Assembly: GCA_963281255.1 (NCBI GenBank)
Contig: OY725497.1
Coordinates: 2,790,001 to 2,854,000 of the forward strand
DNA length: 64,000 nucleotides
Direction: 5' to 3'
Source: Aphrocallistes beatrix
Lineage: Eukaryota > Porifera > Hexactinellida > Sceptrulophora > Aphrocallistidae
This document shows positions 53,601-61,812 of the stretch, one piece after another. Under the pieces are notes generated by a model, which saw only the letters and a program-made list of their open reading frames with translations, searched no databases and had not been told where the DNA came from. A program made the position numbers and the translations under genes. Numbering within the stretch: the first letter of the stretch is position 1; every line of letters starts with the position of its first letter.

Positions 53601-55350
53601 TTGTATTAGTCTAAAAAATAACTTAGGTCGCCCCAGCAGATCCTCTCTCAGCATACGATTTGATAATATTAAATCATCATGATTACACCGTGTTTTGTGT
53701 GTGTAAATATTTTGCATTTTGATCAAAGGTTCTCCATCATAGTTTCCCTAACTTTTTAATCATTCGGAATCGGTTGCCTGTGTTTGACGTTTTTAGTATT
53801 TGTCTTGATTTCGTACTGAAAAATAGAACACACTTATATCACGTCAAGAGGAGCTTTCTGATTTCTAATTGTATCATTGTCACAGGGAAATTGAATATAA
53901 AGGAAGGATTATCTAGATAGTAATGAATCAGGAAGTAGATGAGAGTGGACCAAGTTTCAAATTAACGTTTTATGTTGACAAAGGACTAATTTCATTTCAG
54001 ATTAGATGTGTTGATGTGTGTCATGTGTTAGGACGACGTTATGCTCATGAGTGATCAGACAAAGCGTTCAGAACTACAGGCACACTTGCAATGGGTCTCT
54101 CAGTCTTGTGAGAATAACAGACCAGGTGAATCGAATATTGGCAAGAAAGAAAAGGAGCGCATTTTCTCTGAAGTGTCTAAATCTGAACAACGGCAAAATC
54201 AGATCGCGTCTTTTGGCATTGGAGTTCAGGTTGTGTTCAAACCTTTACCCATTGATGGTCAATAGAAAAAGTTCCTTGTTTATCCTAACTAGCCTATATA
54301 TGTAGTCCTTTATTAAGCTTTATCATTAGACAAATAAGGCCTTCCCTTCGAGAAATGATGAAAAATGATCTCTATAAAATCCTCTAACAGCACATTTCTT
54401 TATCATCAGTACACAGGATATACTGTGTTGTACTTGTAAATTTATATTTTGACTAATTTCTTATAATTGTTAAATTCCTCAGCAGTTTAAAATCTACGCA
54501 GTTGCACCTGCTTCATTTTCTGTCCCAAAAGGGTCAGACTATGCGTATATGTATATTATATATTGTAAATTGGAGATAACTTAAAACAAGTAAATCGTTT
54601 AGGAAACAGAGGTAGGTAATCAAGAGAGAGAAAAAGAGGAACTCAAAAGAAAGAAATATAGAGAATTGAGAGTAAAGGAGGAAACTGATCGGATGAAAAA
54701 GCAACACAAGATGGTAGCTCAGAAAAAAGAAGAAGAGAGGAAGTTTTTTGAGGAACAAAAGTACAAATACGTAGTTGGGGAACCCAGTCACTTTGGATCT
54801 CAGAAGTTGAAAAAGAATCGGGGAATAATTGGACGCCTGAGTAACATGTTGCGGAAGAGTACAGACAAACTTTCTGAGAGTAGGGGACAGCCAGATGGAG
54901 CTGATTCTGAAACCAATAGTCTTGAGCCTTTCAATAAACTCGGTCTGCTTCGTTCTGATAGTTCCAATTACGATGTGAGTTTATTTATTCGTTGAGCGAT
55001 TAACTATGATATATTTACATTATGCAAGACCTGATCCAGTTATTTCACCAATTAATTTGGGATCGGTTAACCGCCTGGAAGTAAACCAAAATGACTGGGC
55101 CCTAAAATCGGTTAATAACTTCATGCCCCCATTCCTGCATTATGCTGCAAATCCCATCTTCGTATGCTGTAATCTAGACCTTTAAAGCTAATCTATTTGT
55201 TCCTTTATAACATACAATATATATTTGTTAATACAACACAAATCGTACGTGAATTAGGAGAGGAAATTCTTCCAGCCGCAGGATGATTACTTTTGGCCTA
55301 CCAGAATATTTGAGACTCGCAACAGGGACATCCAGACCATTAATCTGTGA
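29683..55350 (+). CDS. ESPN: Espin orthologue, 11 exons, about 713 aa
   Basis: Actin-bundling scaffold of parallel actin bundles such as microvilli. Exons by eye: 29683-29902, 31571-31855, 31920-32110, 47996-48158, 52737-52848, 52922-53063, 53121-53405, 53474-53554, 54032-54229, 54603-54974, 55258-55350. All have GT-AG ends, keep frame, and total 2142 bp. Exons 1-6 encode about nine ankyrin repeats in the espin pattern: HNKATPAHDAAGTGHLE, ATPLHWAAQLGHTEVVDWL, GETPLYFAAQEGHL, ANDGLAPVHAAAQEGHLECL, CTPLDIAVKNQHKECINFL. The 34-residue repeat spacing is kept across the exon 3/4 join, supporting a 15.9-kb intron. Exons 7-9 are Ser/Pro-rich linkers. Exon 10 is a charged coiled coil (KEELKRKKYRELRVKEETDR). 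Exon 11 ends RNRDIQTINL. No WH2 motif was recognised. The start could instead be ATG 29617. The assignment to the espin family is strong; the C-terminal exon chain is less certain. Confidence 0.85.
30268..30332. mobile_element. Short inverted-repeat hAT-like fragment in espin intron 1
   Basis: CAGGGTTGAATCTATCC and inverted GGATCCAACCCTG, the same termini as the MITE at 59740-59915. Confidence 0.5.
30333..31197. other. Espin intron 1, no feature recognised
   Basis: AT-rich intronic sequence without terminal repeats or open frames. Confidence 0.4.
31198..31516. mobile_element. pogo/Tigger-like MITE in espin intron 1
   Basis: CAGTTGACTCCACTTAA and inverted TTAAGCGGGGTCCGACTG, TA on both sides. 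It ends 54 bp before the exon 2 acceptor. Same family as 12478-12667. Confidence 0.8.
33199..36869 (-). CDS. DUF4140/DUF4139 protein, copy 1 (five exons, 609 aa)
   Basis: Nested antisense in espin intron 3. Exons (minus): 36869-36363, 36304-35918, 35839-35462, 35392-35168, 33531-33199; GT-AG introns, total 1830 bp, in frame. Residues about 25-100 are the DUF4140 N-terminal domain (YQRVVVYQDRAEVIREVVV, VEVESTEVCITDVVYVDQ). A Glu/Lys-rich coiled coil follows to about 235. DUF4139 occupies about 240-600: SWDPLYHLRVSLPES, ARPATIPSDGTEHKV, HVCVPEKSNHCFVTARV, YPLMAGSCSVFLNNNFIAKS, VSLGADPE. This is the eukaryotic F37C4.5-like family; biochemical function is unknown to me. Introns 1-3 are 58-78 bp, but intron 4 is 1636 bp with a hAT MITE. 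The 69-bp intron 3 reads through in frame for 23 codons before a stop. Start chosen at the first ATG aligning with copy 2. Confidence 0.88.
34434..34916. mobile_element. hAT-like MITE in intron 4 of copy 1
   Basis: CAGGATTGGCAGGTTTAACC and inverted GGGTTAAATCCCAACCCTG, rich in GGTTTAAACC. Flanks GTAGTAAC and GAAGTAAC form an 8-bp TSD with one mismatch. It is absent from copy 2, so it was inserted after the gene duplication or lost from copy 2. Confidence 0.8.
36870..37954. other. Between the two nested genes, no gene seen
   Basis: 5' flank of copy 1. At 37735-37850 there is a roughly 110-bp repeat (GATCTAAGCGAAATTTTCAC...CTTCACTCTCACAATA), also present at 43140-43250. Confidence 0.5.
37955..38075. 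repeat. Degenerate GGTCC-AATTTTGG repeat
   Basis: Decayed relatives of the tandem repeat at 22195-22405 (CCAATTTTGGTCCAGGGG). Confidence 0.55.
39009..39279. mobile_element. hAT MITE (CAGGGGCGCCG family)
   Basis: CAGGGGCGCCGAA and TTCGGCGCCTATG termini, flanked by CCCCCAG on both sides. A second MITE is nested inside at 39084. Confidence 0.8.
39084..39218. mobile_element. Nested hAT MITE (CATGGGCGTAGC family)
   Basis: CATGGGCGTAGCG left and TGGCTACGCCTATG right; exact 8-bp TSD GTCTATGG at 39076-39083 and 39219-39226. Confidence 0.88.
39578..41833 (-). CDS. DUF4140/DUF4139 protein, copy 2 (five exons, 610 aa)
   Basis: Tandem paralogue of copy 1, also antisense inside espin intron 3. Exons (minus): 41833-41327, 41268-40882, 40803-40423, 40353-40129, 39910-39578; total 1833 bp, in frame. 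Domain order is the same: DUF4140, coiled coil, DUF4139. Exons 2, 4 and 5, most of exon 1, and introns 1-3 are nearly identical to copy 1. The first about 20 codons and about 35 codons in the middle of exon 3 differ strongly (copy 2: KISRYAPQM, copy 1: NSYYAPQM), and intron 4 is only 218 bp and unrelated. An upstream ATG at 41842 is possible; 41833 aligns with the copy 1 start. Function unknown, as for copy 1. Confidence 0.88.
42253..42770 (-). pseudogene. hAT transposase C-terminal fragments
   Basis: The 42770-42540 part reads NALEKRFPEQEANLYEALDYL. 42504-42253 gives the dimerisation motif LPVTTTTCERNFSRLHSIKS followed by RLNSLMLTTLYKEI. The two are in different frames around 42530. Probably the 3' end of the same element whose N-terminal half is at 45283-45585. 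Confidence 0.85.
43340..43685. mobile_element. mariner MITE
   Basis: CGAGGGTCACTCAATATATT and the inverted end, about 95-bp arms, TA on both sides. 346 bp with an unrelated core including a poly-T run at about 43510. Confidence 0.88.
43771..44056 (+). repeat. Two tandem copies of a roughly 145-bp repeat
   Basis: Both copies run GACTAGCTTCCRACGGTTGACATGG, AAATTATTTATTTGTTT, AAGTAAACAAATT, CAAAATAG. A third, diverged copy in permuted order is at 48270-48430. No coding capacity. Confidence 0.75.
44067..44223. mobile_element. hAT-like MITE (CATGGCCGGCGCC family)
   Basis: CATGGCCGGCGCCA left, TGGCGCCGGCCCTG right, GGGTGTCC repeats inside. Further copies are at 60710-60897 and 61370-61524. Confidence 0.82.
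44224..45145. mobile_element. Long-palindrome element, family A (second copy)
   Basis: Arms of about 440-460 bp meet near 44655. The right terminus TACAGTAGGCTATG is intact, while the left one is truncated by the adjoining MITE. The left arm has an extra internal deletion (after TATAGTGTC) relative to the right. Confidence 0.85.
45165..45215 (+). mobile_element. Helitron-like 3' end fragment
   Basis: GTCCGCAAGCCGCGAAGCGG, then GCAAGCGAAGTGCGCTTG and T, the terminal hairpin alone. Confidence 0.5.
45283..45585 (-). pseudogene. DUF4371-type hAT transposase fragment
   Basis: Reads FPVKSFWVGKPYKYGVQAI and IADRITKEVEGFGLSFKNCL, then GYPFDGQA. A one-base shift continues MARIQNGVATKL; compare the DUF4371 pattern L-x-NCxGQxYDGAxxMxGxxNGVxxxx. 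The frame is broken at 45283. It sits upstream, on the same strand, of the C-terminal fragments at 42253-42770, and is separated from them by MITEs, so a single old hAT probably spans 42.2-45.6 kb. Confidence 0.7.
45586..46265. other. No gene seen
   Basis: Espin intron 3; may contain the 5' part of the hAT on the minus strand but no block was recognised. Confidence 0.35.
46266..46520. mobile_element. Palindromic family B, single truncated arm
   Basis: AATGCCTCACAGTAGCCTG to ATTGCGCAACAGGTCATT and GCAATTTTCTTAGC matches the left 250 bp of the 16714 copy. Confidence 0.75.
46562..46775. repeat. Fold-back repeat, about 80-bp arms
   Basis: GGTGGTTTTATATCAGCTAA to GGTGAAAACAGTTG is repeated inverted, with the centre near 46667. 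The flanking TTTGAGATATTTGAGG also pairs weakly. No TSD identified. Confidence 0.7.
47388..47995. other. Espin intron 3, 3' end
   Basis: Contains an isolated Tc1-type terminus (GGTGTTCCAATACCTTTGGC then CAGACAGTG, 47650-47682) without its partner. Exon 4 begins at 47996 after TTCTCTATAG. Confidence 0.5.
49192..50399 (-). mobile_element. Tc1/mariner-superfamily element, decayed
   Basis: CCGGGTGTATCATAAGTACG left; the right end reads inverted CAGGGTGCATCAAAAGTG. TA on both sides. 1208 bp with a minus-strand transposase pseudogene. Confidence 0.82.
49560..50200 (-). pseudogene. Tc1/mariner-type transposase remnant
   Basis: Near 50180-50080: AIEMLKAGLTMKIIAEKLDV and SLRSVQRWSRR, an HTH. At 49783-49562: VLWSDESPFQLF with the first catalytic D, and QVWGMMSRRALSELHII. 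Several frameshifts; the second D and E blocks were not identified. Confidence 0.75.
50457..52246. mobile_element. TIR element with tandem-repeat terminus and 8-bp TSD
   Basis: GGGCATGCCTAATTTCCGGG left and its complement right; TSD GTAACGAA at 50449-50456 and 52247-52254. The left terminus is expanded into about six paired CCTAATTTCCGGGAYGGG units with alternating GAGTCAAGAT and GGCAGAAAAG spacers up to 50845. A Tc1 is inserted next to the right terminus. No own transposase. Superfamily unclear (hAT- or MULE-like by TSD). Confidence 0.75.
50848..52196 (-). mobile_element. Tc1 element, decayed (same family as 7379-9991)
   Basis: CAGTCTGTTACATAATTA and inverted TAATTATGTAACAGACTA, TA flanks. 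1349 bp. Transposase remnants on the minus strand: 51927-51646 (HTH: ISQIVDVSLSTIYCVRSRIA, then VGRPSSL) and 51337-51140 (LAQANVFPENYWQLVKYND, NTAIKVKHLLSS, near the catalytic third). Frames are broken. Confidence 0.85.
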
Positions 55351-55392
55351 TGAGTTGCGACCCATCAGATGAATGGCCTGGATGTCCCTGTT
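55321..55392. other. 27-bp inverted duplication around the espin stop codon
   Basis: 55321-55347 (last coding bases) pairs with 55366-55392 at 25 of 27 positions; the core AACAGGGACATCCAG is exact. The 18-nt loop begins precisely with the TGA stop (55348). The mRNA would fold into a long hairpin there. Confidence 0.85.
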
Positions 55393-55581
55393 ATCTCTTT
55401 TTTGACTGAATTGATTTATTTCACCTTGAGAATTTGGATTGAGAAGAAATTTTTACAAACGTTTGACTGCACATCTTCCCGGTACCCAAAATGTATGTAT
55501 ATTATATTAAATGTAAATAGTTACAAGTATTCATTTGGAACCAGATATATAAAAATAGAAATGAAAATCAACAGATTATTT

Positions 55582-56526
55582 TTAGTTCAAAAAGAATATT
55601 TTAGTTGCCTGAATTAATGCTTTACTACAGAATCTCAACAAGATTAAGAGGTAGCTAATTGTAACTATCACAACTCCTAGCACTGCGTAAATCTCTGTCG
55701 ATATGGAAGTGAAGATGAAGAATAGCGGATCGCAGAATTCCTGACACAAGTCACATGTAAAGTCTGGAGTAGCGTACAAAAAGATAGGGAGGACAGAAAG
55801 CAGGAAGAAGGTATACAATGGCAAGAGTATCAGCAGTTCGAACAAATGCAGTTTATCTGAAACCAAAGAACATTTCTCTCGCATAGCAACGAATTCTGTG
55901 TCTTCTCCTTTCTTCTTCCAAAGGTTCAGCCACGCACTCCACAGCTTTACAGCTAGATATATAACTCCAAAACAGTGAATGGACAGGATAAGGCGAGGAA
56001 TTAAATTTGAAACATTGCCAACCATATAAGGACATCTATTAAAATTGATGGCTGTGATGACAATATTCACAACATGAAAGGCGAAGAGAAACATTTTGGA
56101 ACAGGTCACTATAGTATTGAAATAAAACGTGGCACCCAGTGAACTAAGACCTCCTGATGATTCCATTTCTTCTTGAGGGAGAATAATAGTGCTAGAACTC
56201 AAGGAAATTTGTGAAGGAGAAGTATCATTACGCGAATAACTCTCTAAACGTTGGAGAGGGTAAGGTGGAGGAGGAAGGGTGAAGGCATGGATATTCTCAC
56301 TTTGGCTATAGCTCGTTCCGTTCGTTTTAGAGGTTGTCGTCATCGTAGCGGCGAGGTTGTTTGTGGCGATGGAACTTGTATCGTCTGTATCAGTGCTAAA
56401 AGGCAGAGGCGTATCTAGGACGGAGAAACTGGAGCTCGCGAATGAGCAGTAGTCTCGAGGTTGTCGAGAGATGGTAGTGTGTAACCTCGAGTATTCTTCT
56501 ATGTAAGTTGGAGGGGGAGAATTCAT
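55582..56526 (-). CDS. Tetraspan membrane protein with two N-terminal PPxY motifs
   Basis: 314 aa, single exon, start at ATG 56526. Residues 1-130 are polar, Ser/Thr-rich and probably cytosolic, with PPTY at 5-8 and PPPY at 86-89. PPxY motifs bind WW domains, for example of NEDD4-type ubiquitin ligases. Four hydrophobic spans lie at about 138-160, 175-197, 228-252 and 278-298, with a charged loop KKKGEDTEFVAMREKCS between 2 and 3. A Cys-containing extracellular loop (CDLCQEFC, 258-265) lies between 3 and 4. Topology and PPxY recall endolysosomal adaptors such as LAPTM or NDFIP, but those carry the motifs elsewhere, so no family is assigned. It is convergent with espin, whose stop is 231 bp away. 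Confidence 0.75.
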   Translation of the reverse strand: MNSPPPTYIEEYSRLHTTISRQPRDYCSFASSSFSVLDTPLPFSTDTDDTSSIATNNLAATMTTTSKTNGTSYSQSENIHAFTLPPPPYPLQRLESYSRNDTSPSQISLSSSTIILPQEEMESSGGLSSLGATFYFNTIVTCSKMFLFAFHVVNIVITAINFNRCPYMVGNVSNLIPRLILSIHCFGVIYLAVKLWSAWLNLWKKKGEDTEFVAMREKCSLVSDKLHLFELLILLPLYTFFLLSVLPIFLYATPDFTCDLCQEFCDPLFFIFTSISTEIYAVLGVVIVTISYLLILLRFCSKALIQATKIFFLN

Positions 56527-58669
56527 ATTTAGATATATAGTACACCCAATGCTTAGTAAAGGCGAATAGTTATGAACAGAATAAACTGTTTTTAGGATCT
56601 TTTATTCACATCTTAACCATGATCAAAGCTCTACGTACAACATAGTGCAAATACCAGAATGAAATCACTGGATTGGATTGGATTAGAGGGAATGACACAG
56701 TTCTACTAATACTTAATCAGATCGCTGGCAGAAATGTATAGTGATAATTTTATAGAGAATCAGTGCGTTGACAGTGAATTCTAAGTAGTAAATTTGATCA
56801 TACAATAGACAGAAAATGAAGTCATTTTTTGATAGACAAATATGGAGATTAGGAATTTTCTGGAGATTACGATTTAGAAGTACGGCTATGAATCAGATAA
56901 GCTATCATGATGGAACATCACATACATGTGAGATAATTCCATTTGGGTCTTTTGCGTTATAAGATGGCTTCAATAGAGATGGTAATCATTGCACTAGGAT
57001 TTCACATTGTTCAGGATTTTATTAGTCAGTTACTTGGCGAATATATTTCTATTTTATTACTTAGAAGTTACGTAGAACCATATAGCTTATAGAATCGTCC
57101 TCTTTTTAGCTACAGCAATCTGTTCTTTTTGGGAATTAAGAAAAGTCTACATTTTTACTTATTTCCACGCTGGAGATTTGATTCTACGTACTTTTCATAC
57201 TATTTATGTCGAGTTTGAATATCTGCTGAATCATAGACACCTTTTCGCAACATTAACATGGAATATAGGGGTACATAATTTCCTTTATTTTAGTGTTATG
57301 TAAAGGATTCCATTAGCATAATAGATATACAACCATATACAACAATGTGCATGGCCTAGCGGCCTCTGTTTTTCAGAATCCTTCTATAATTTCATCCGAG
57401 TCCGACCAAACTTATTTTTGTCTCCCTTTTTGTTCATGCAAATTATTTGTAGCAAACATTTTGATCTTAGTCTTCGAGGAGATTCGGAAGGTGCTAGGAA
57501 TACATGACCGGACCAAAAGTATTTAATCGAAATACGTACATTCAATTATAAATCTACAAAAATAATGTTAAGGATCTAGGCAATCTTAGCTTTTGAAGAT
57601 ACTAAGCTTTTATGGAATTACATTGCTGTATAGTTTGAAACGCCCTTTGGTTAAAACAGCGATGGTTTGAGCAAATGTAATTAATTATCTCCAGCTGGAT
57701 ATCTAGTCATGGTTATTAGTGTTAAAAAATAATATTCTCTGTTTTTGGATTTTTGAAAAAAATTAAACCCGAGAGCATCTGCAACCTACTTGTATCGTGC
57801 CGCTGGATACGATGCTAAAATCATAACAAGCTCATAAATTGATTTGTGGTCACAATTTTTACTTGATCATCTTAGCTGGCTTTAATTGCATAATAGCCAA
57901 AACTAGTGTCCAACACATACTTTCTTTCAATTACATTATGTAATTTATGTTGGTATATTATGATCCAACCCCAGGATTCTTACTACGCATTTGTAAATCT
58001 TGTAGCTTTGGTTCTAGGGTTCAATAGTATTCTCAAATTATCAGTATATAGCAATCATTTAGATTACACCGTTTGAATTGTATTAAATTTCCAGAAGTAT
58101 TTATTTACAATATTTTTGCTGCTTACAGCACTCTATGTAGAGTGTACGCGTGGGGCTCCTTGCGAGGAAGAGTAAGAATGGTTGAATTCTGGCGATTTGA
58201 CGACGAAGTTCAGAGCTCCACCACATTACTCTTATGAATAATTATTTTCTGTGCATTGATCATTAATGTCATTAGTAGCGTCCAATTAAACCGGAATTGA
58301 GGCCAAATTTCAATGTTCACAAATTATTTCGCAATTGAGTTCATCGTATTAGCTTAGTCTAATTACTATGTACGGAATATGGACGGACACATGTAATGTT
58401 AAGGATAAGCTGCGACTTGTGAACCAGCTGGCCGCTTGATCGAATCGATCTACTCCGACTCCACTCATTTCTTAACATTTTATGTTAGTTATTAAATTAC
58501 GGTTTTATTACAAAGATTGTTTCTATTTAATTGTTATTCATTACAATTACACTTTATTTCTATAAAATGAATGCTTATCCCTGCTTGCTTGGTAATGCAA
58601 TTAGTTGTTTGTGCGATGTGATTGCCATTTACTAGTAGTATAGTAGCGCGTGTGTGTGTCGTGTGTTGT
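56527..58669. other. 2.1-kb intergenic, no gene seen
   Basis: AT-rich. No repeats recognised from the rest of the window and no supported open frame; an unusually repeat-free stretch. Confidence 0.5.
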
Positions 58670-59257
58670 TTAGAGGATTTGTCTTCTAGTCCCAGGTGCA
58701 GGCATCCCAGCTTGACTCGCGAAAGTGTTTGTTCCCATTTGCATTGGAATTATTTCTTTTCCTTCTTCACTTTTGTTTTCTGAACTCTTTTCTGATTTCT
58801 GGGTTTTAATCTCCAACCTTATTGGTGATAAATGTGGCCCATTCCATCCATTTAGGTGGGCTATTCTATCTAATGCGTAGATGTTCGAGATTACTTGAGT
58901 TAGGTCGTTCGCTTCGTAGAGATCTAGGCTCACGAACATATCTTCTTCCCTTATTCCATATTTCCTAACTGCATTTAAGTACATATTAATGTTGTCTAAC
59001 TGTTTGAAAGGAGTAGTGAGGGTGACTTGTATTAAATGTTTTGGGGCAATTTTTCCTGGTTGAATGGCACTGAATATTCTACACAGAACAGAGCCATCTT
59101 GTAACCATTCATGAAAATTTATTTCCTCTATTTTGTGTTCCATTAGCACGCACTCAATCCATGTTATGACATCAATCTCATCAGTCACCTTGTACTCCTC
59201 CTGTCTCTTTCTTTGAATGTCTGCTGCAATCCCTGACTTTGATGCCCTGTATTCCAT
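58670..59257 (-). CDS. Calponin/transgelin-family protein (myophilin-like), 195 aa
   Basis: Actin-associated protein. A single type-3 calponin homology domain occupies about residues 25-138: VITWIECVLMEHK, FHEWLQDGSVLCRIFSAIQP, LDNINMYLNAVRKYGI, MFVSLDLYEANDLTQVISNI, YALDRIA. A Lys/Glu-rich linker follows (145-168), then one calponin-like repeat IPMQMGTNTFASQAGMPAPG at about 169-188. Length and one-repeat layout match transgelin/myophilin. Start ATG 59257 opens with the family-typical SKSGIAADIQRKR. No introns. Paralogue at 61813-62385, same strand. Family certain; muscle versus non-muscle role cannot be told. Confidence 0.93.
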   Translation of the reverse strand: MEYRASKSGIAADIQRKRQEEYKVTDEIDVITWIECVLMEHKIEEINFHEWLQDGSVLCRIFSAIQPGKIAPKHLIQVTLTTPFKQLDNINMYLNAVRKYGIREEDMFVSLDLYEANDLTQVISNIYALDRIAHLNGWNGPHLSPIRLEIKTQKSEKSSENKSEEGKEIIPMQMGTNTFASQAGMPAPGTRRQIL

Positions 59258-59739
59258 GTGATTGAGAATGAATATTTAACTTTGGCGAATTATTCATATT
59301 TTAGTCATTATTTATATTCTTCAAACAGCAATGCTTAGTTCTACATATTTTTTGCTTTTGGCCAAATAATGACATTGTTATTTGCTAAGTAAGTCTAAAG
59401 GATACTTTTCTTAATATTTTGCCATTGGTTCAATGTTTATCTCCCGATTCTACTCAGTACAATATGATTAAACTGAAAGTGTGTTCATCACGTGTAATAC
59501 ATTGCTTGAAAATTCTTGTATTGTAGAGTTCACAGCTGTAAACATAGATGCAGATTGTCTATTTAGAATTCCACATATTAACTTGAAAGTGTAACTTATT
59601 ACTAGATTACTTCGATAAATTTCATCTTAGCTGGGAGACCGCAATCCTTTTTTAGAAGTTATTTTTACAGCAATCACTATTAAGTGCTTAGTTGTGCTAT
59701 CTTAGATCAAAAAATATTATCTCAAGCCTCAATTAACTG
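59258..59739. other. 5' flank of the 58670 gene, nothing recognised
   Basis: AT-rich; no repeat or open frame supported. Confidence 0.4.
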
Positions 59740-59915
59740 CAGAGTTGCATCTAGCCACCCACAGAATATATTTTAGACCTCCTTTCCCCCCTCTGAGGTT
59801 AGGAAGTTTATCCAGCCGTACAGTAGCCACCTCCTCAAGGTGGGCTAGCACCCCCGCGGGAAATATTTATACCTTATTAGCCCCCCTCTGAGATCCAGGG
59901 CTGGATCCAACCCTG
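59740..59915. mobile_element. hAT-like MITE
   Basis: CAGAGTTGCATCTAGCC left, GGCTGGATCCAACCCTG right, CCCCCTCTGAG repeated inside. No clear TSD. Confidence 0.6.
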
Positions 59916-60386
59916 ACTACAGGCCCGGCGGAAGCGGTGCGGTGCGGCAGGTACGGGATTTGCTGTCCAACTTTTTCACAGAATTTGTATAATTGTACTG
60001 TAGTATTATTACAGGTATGGCAAAACTGTGGTGTACTTTTATCCGTTGACAAACCTAGGGCATTAGTCAATCGTGAAAAAAATGTCGATCCTAGCTGAAA
60101 TTATGATCGGGGCGATCCAGATCATATTTTCCAAAAGGATCGTGATCTTGATATCGATAATTTATCGATACAACATCGCAAACATAGATACAAATGGCCA
60201 GGTATGGTAAAAGCTATCGATCATCAACGGTATCTAAGGAATGAACAATCCCTGAAAATCCTATAGCTTGCTCCCCTCCAACTAGTGCTGCTAACTGAAT
60301 TTAAAATCGATCAATTTCAGTTTCAGTTGAAGACCAGGGTCTCCTTGGGTGGCTTCCCCCAGAAATTCCTCACATAAACTCTAATA

Positions 60387-60685
60387 CAGTGGAACCTCCA
60401 TAATCCGACATTCAATGGAAGACGAAAAAAATGTCAGATTAGCAAATTGTCCGATTATCGAATAACCTCCATAATCCGACATTATTTGATAGACGGAAAA
60501 ATTGTCGGATTATACAGGTCGAATTTGCATTACTGGAAAATCATTAAATTGTCGGATTCCGGAATAGCGAGGTGTCGGATTATAGAGGGTTGTTTTCTAT
60601 AGAAAAACTATCCGTGAACAGAAATAATGTCGGTTTAGAGAAATGTCGGATTACAGAGGTGTCGGATTACACGGAGGTTCCACTG
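60387..60685. mobile_element. pogo-like MITE
   Basis: CAGTGGAACCTCCATAATCC and inverted GGAGGTTCCACTG ends; TA flanks; several internal TGTCGGATTA units. 299 bp, non-coding. Confidence 0.88.
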
Positions 60686-60709
60686 TATAATTTTGTTGTA
60701 AAAGAATAC

Positions 60710-60897
60710 CATGGCCAGCGCCAATTTTATGAGCCGTCGGTGTCTTTTCTGAAATCGGTGTCTTTTCTGAAAGTGGGTGTGGGTGTCTGGATTTGTCTGA
60801 AAGTGGGTGTCCATATAGGAATATACTGTATGATTAGATACATTGGGAGGCAGTAGGTGTCCAGACACCTAGAATACCACCGGTGGTGCCGGCACTG
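60710..60897. mobile_element. hAT-like MITE (CATGGCCGGCGCC family)
   Basis: CATGGCCAGCGCCA left and TGGTGCCGGCACTG right with GTGGGTGTC repeats; AATAC on both flanks. Confidence 0.75.
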
Positions 60898-61039
60898 AAT
60901 ACATACTATCATTCTAGATCAACACTCTAATCATGATTTGTTAGATTCGATGTAGTAGTTGTAATAGCATATTTAGCATGGCAATTACTAGGACCATCCT
61001 AGTAGTACTCATATTTGTTATGAGTTGTATCTTTTCAGT

Positions 61040-61120
61040 TTTAGTTGACAATAATAATACATTTCAGTTTCAGTTGACAAAAACAATACATTTCAGTTTC
61101 AGTTTCAGTTTCAGTTACCA
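61040..61120 (+). repeat. TTTCAG-rich simple repeat
   Basis: Runs of TTTCAGTTTCAGTT and AATACATTTCAG, with a related stretch at 60318-60332. No function inferred. Confidence 0.6.
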
Positions 61121-61159
61121 GCACTACCTCCGACCACGTCCTGTAATCGCAAGTTTGGT

Positions 61160-61312
61160 TTCGTGCTGGTATGGATTTGCCTGGTCCATCCATTAATAGA
61201 ATCCGATGAGTTCAAATATATACTATCAGTCATCGATCACTTTACTAGATGGATTGAGACCCACCCTCTTCGTTCCAAAGAAGCAATATAAGTTGCTCGA
61301 TGTATCTTTTCT
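61160..61312 (+). pseudogene. Gypsy-type retrotransposon integrase fragment
   Basis: MDLPGPS, a frame shift, then FKYILSVIDHFTRWIETHPL and RSKEAI, a stop, VARCI. This matches the start of the integrase core of Ty3/gypsy retrotransposons (D-L-x-GP...YILxxxDxFTRWxEAxPL). Only about 50 codons survive; no LTRs or other domains nearby. Confidence 0.75.
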
Positions 61313-61369
61313 ATCTAGTACTGTAGACTAGGTACATCCGTTTATAGATGGGATTACATATAATATGTT

Positions 61370-61524
61370 CATGGCCGGCGCCATGTTTTATCGGCAGTGG
61401 GTGTCCTAAGAGGGATTTCCCTGAAAGTAGGTGTCCATTTATGGAGGGATACATATTGTACAATATGATAAAACAGGACGCAGTGGGTGTCTGGACACCC
61501 ACACCCCCGGTGGCGCCGGCCCTG
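61370..61524. mobile_element. hAT-like MITE (CATGGCCGGCGCC family)
   Basis: Nearly identical to 44067-44223, with the same ends and the TTGTACAATATGATAAAAC core. Confidence 0.82.
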
Positions 61525-61812
61525 ATGTTCTAGAGAGGGCAGAGGGGTACATTATTTGTAATGCACCATAGATATTTTACAAAAAGTGTCCTCCAGGACA
61601 AGTTTTGTAGGGGGATTTTTTTTTTTAAAAACAAAGGATCGTGATCGAACGATCAATGATCACAAACCGATGCCTCATACTTTGAACCTCCCTCATGTCT
61701 TTTTAAAGAATCATTGTTATTTACTCCAATACACGATTAAATAATAAACACGCTAGTAACTTTTTAATTACAAATATTTATCTTCACTTTACCACACGTG
61801 CTGTTGTGACAG

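Noticed and set aside
61160-61312. Possible endogenous retrovirus
   Set aside because: Only a short integrase-core match of Ty3/gypsy type; no LTR, envelope or other retroviral domain.
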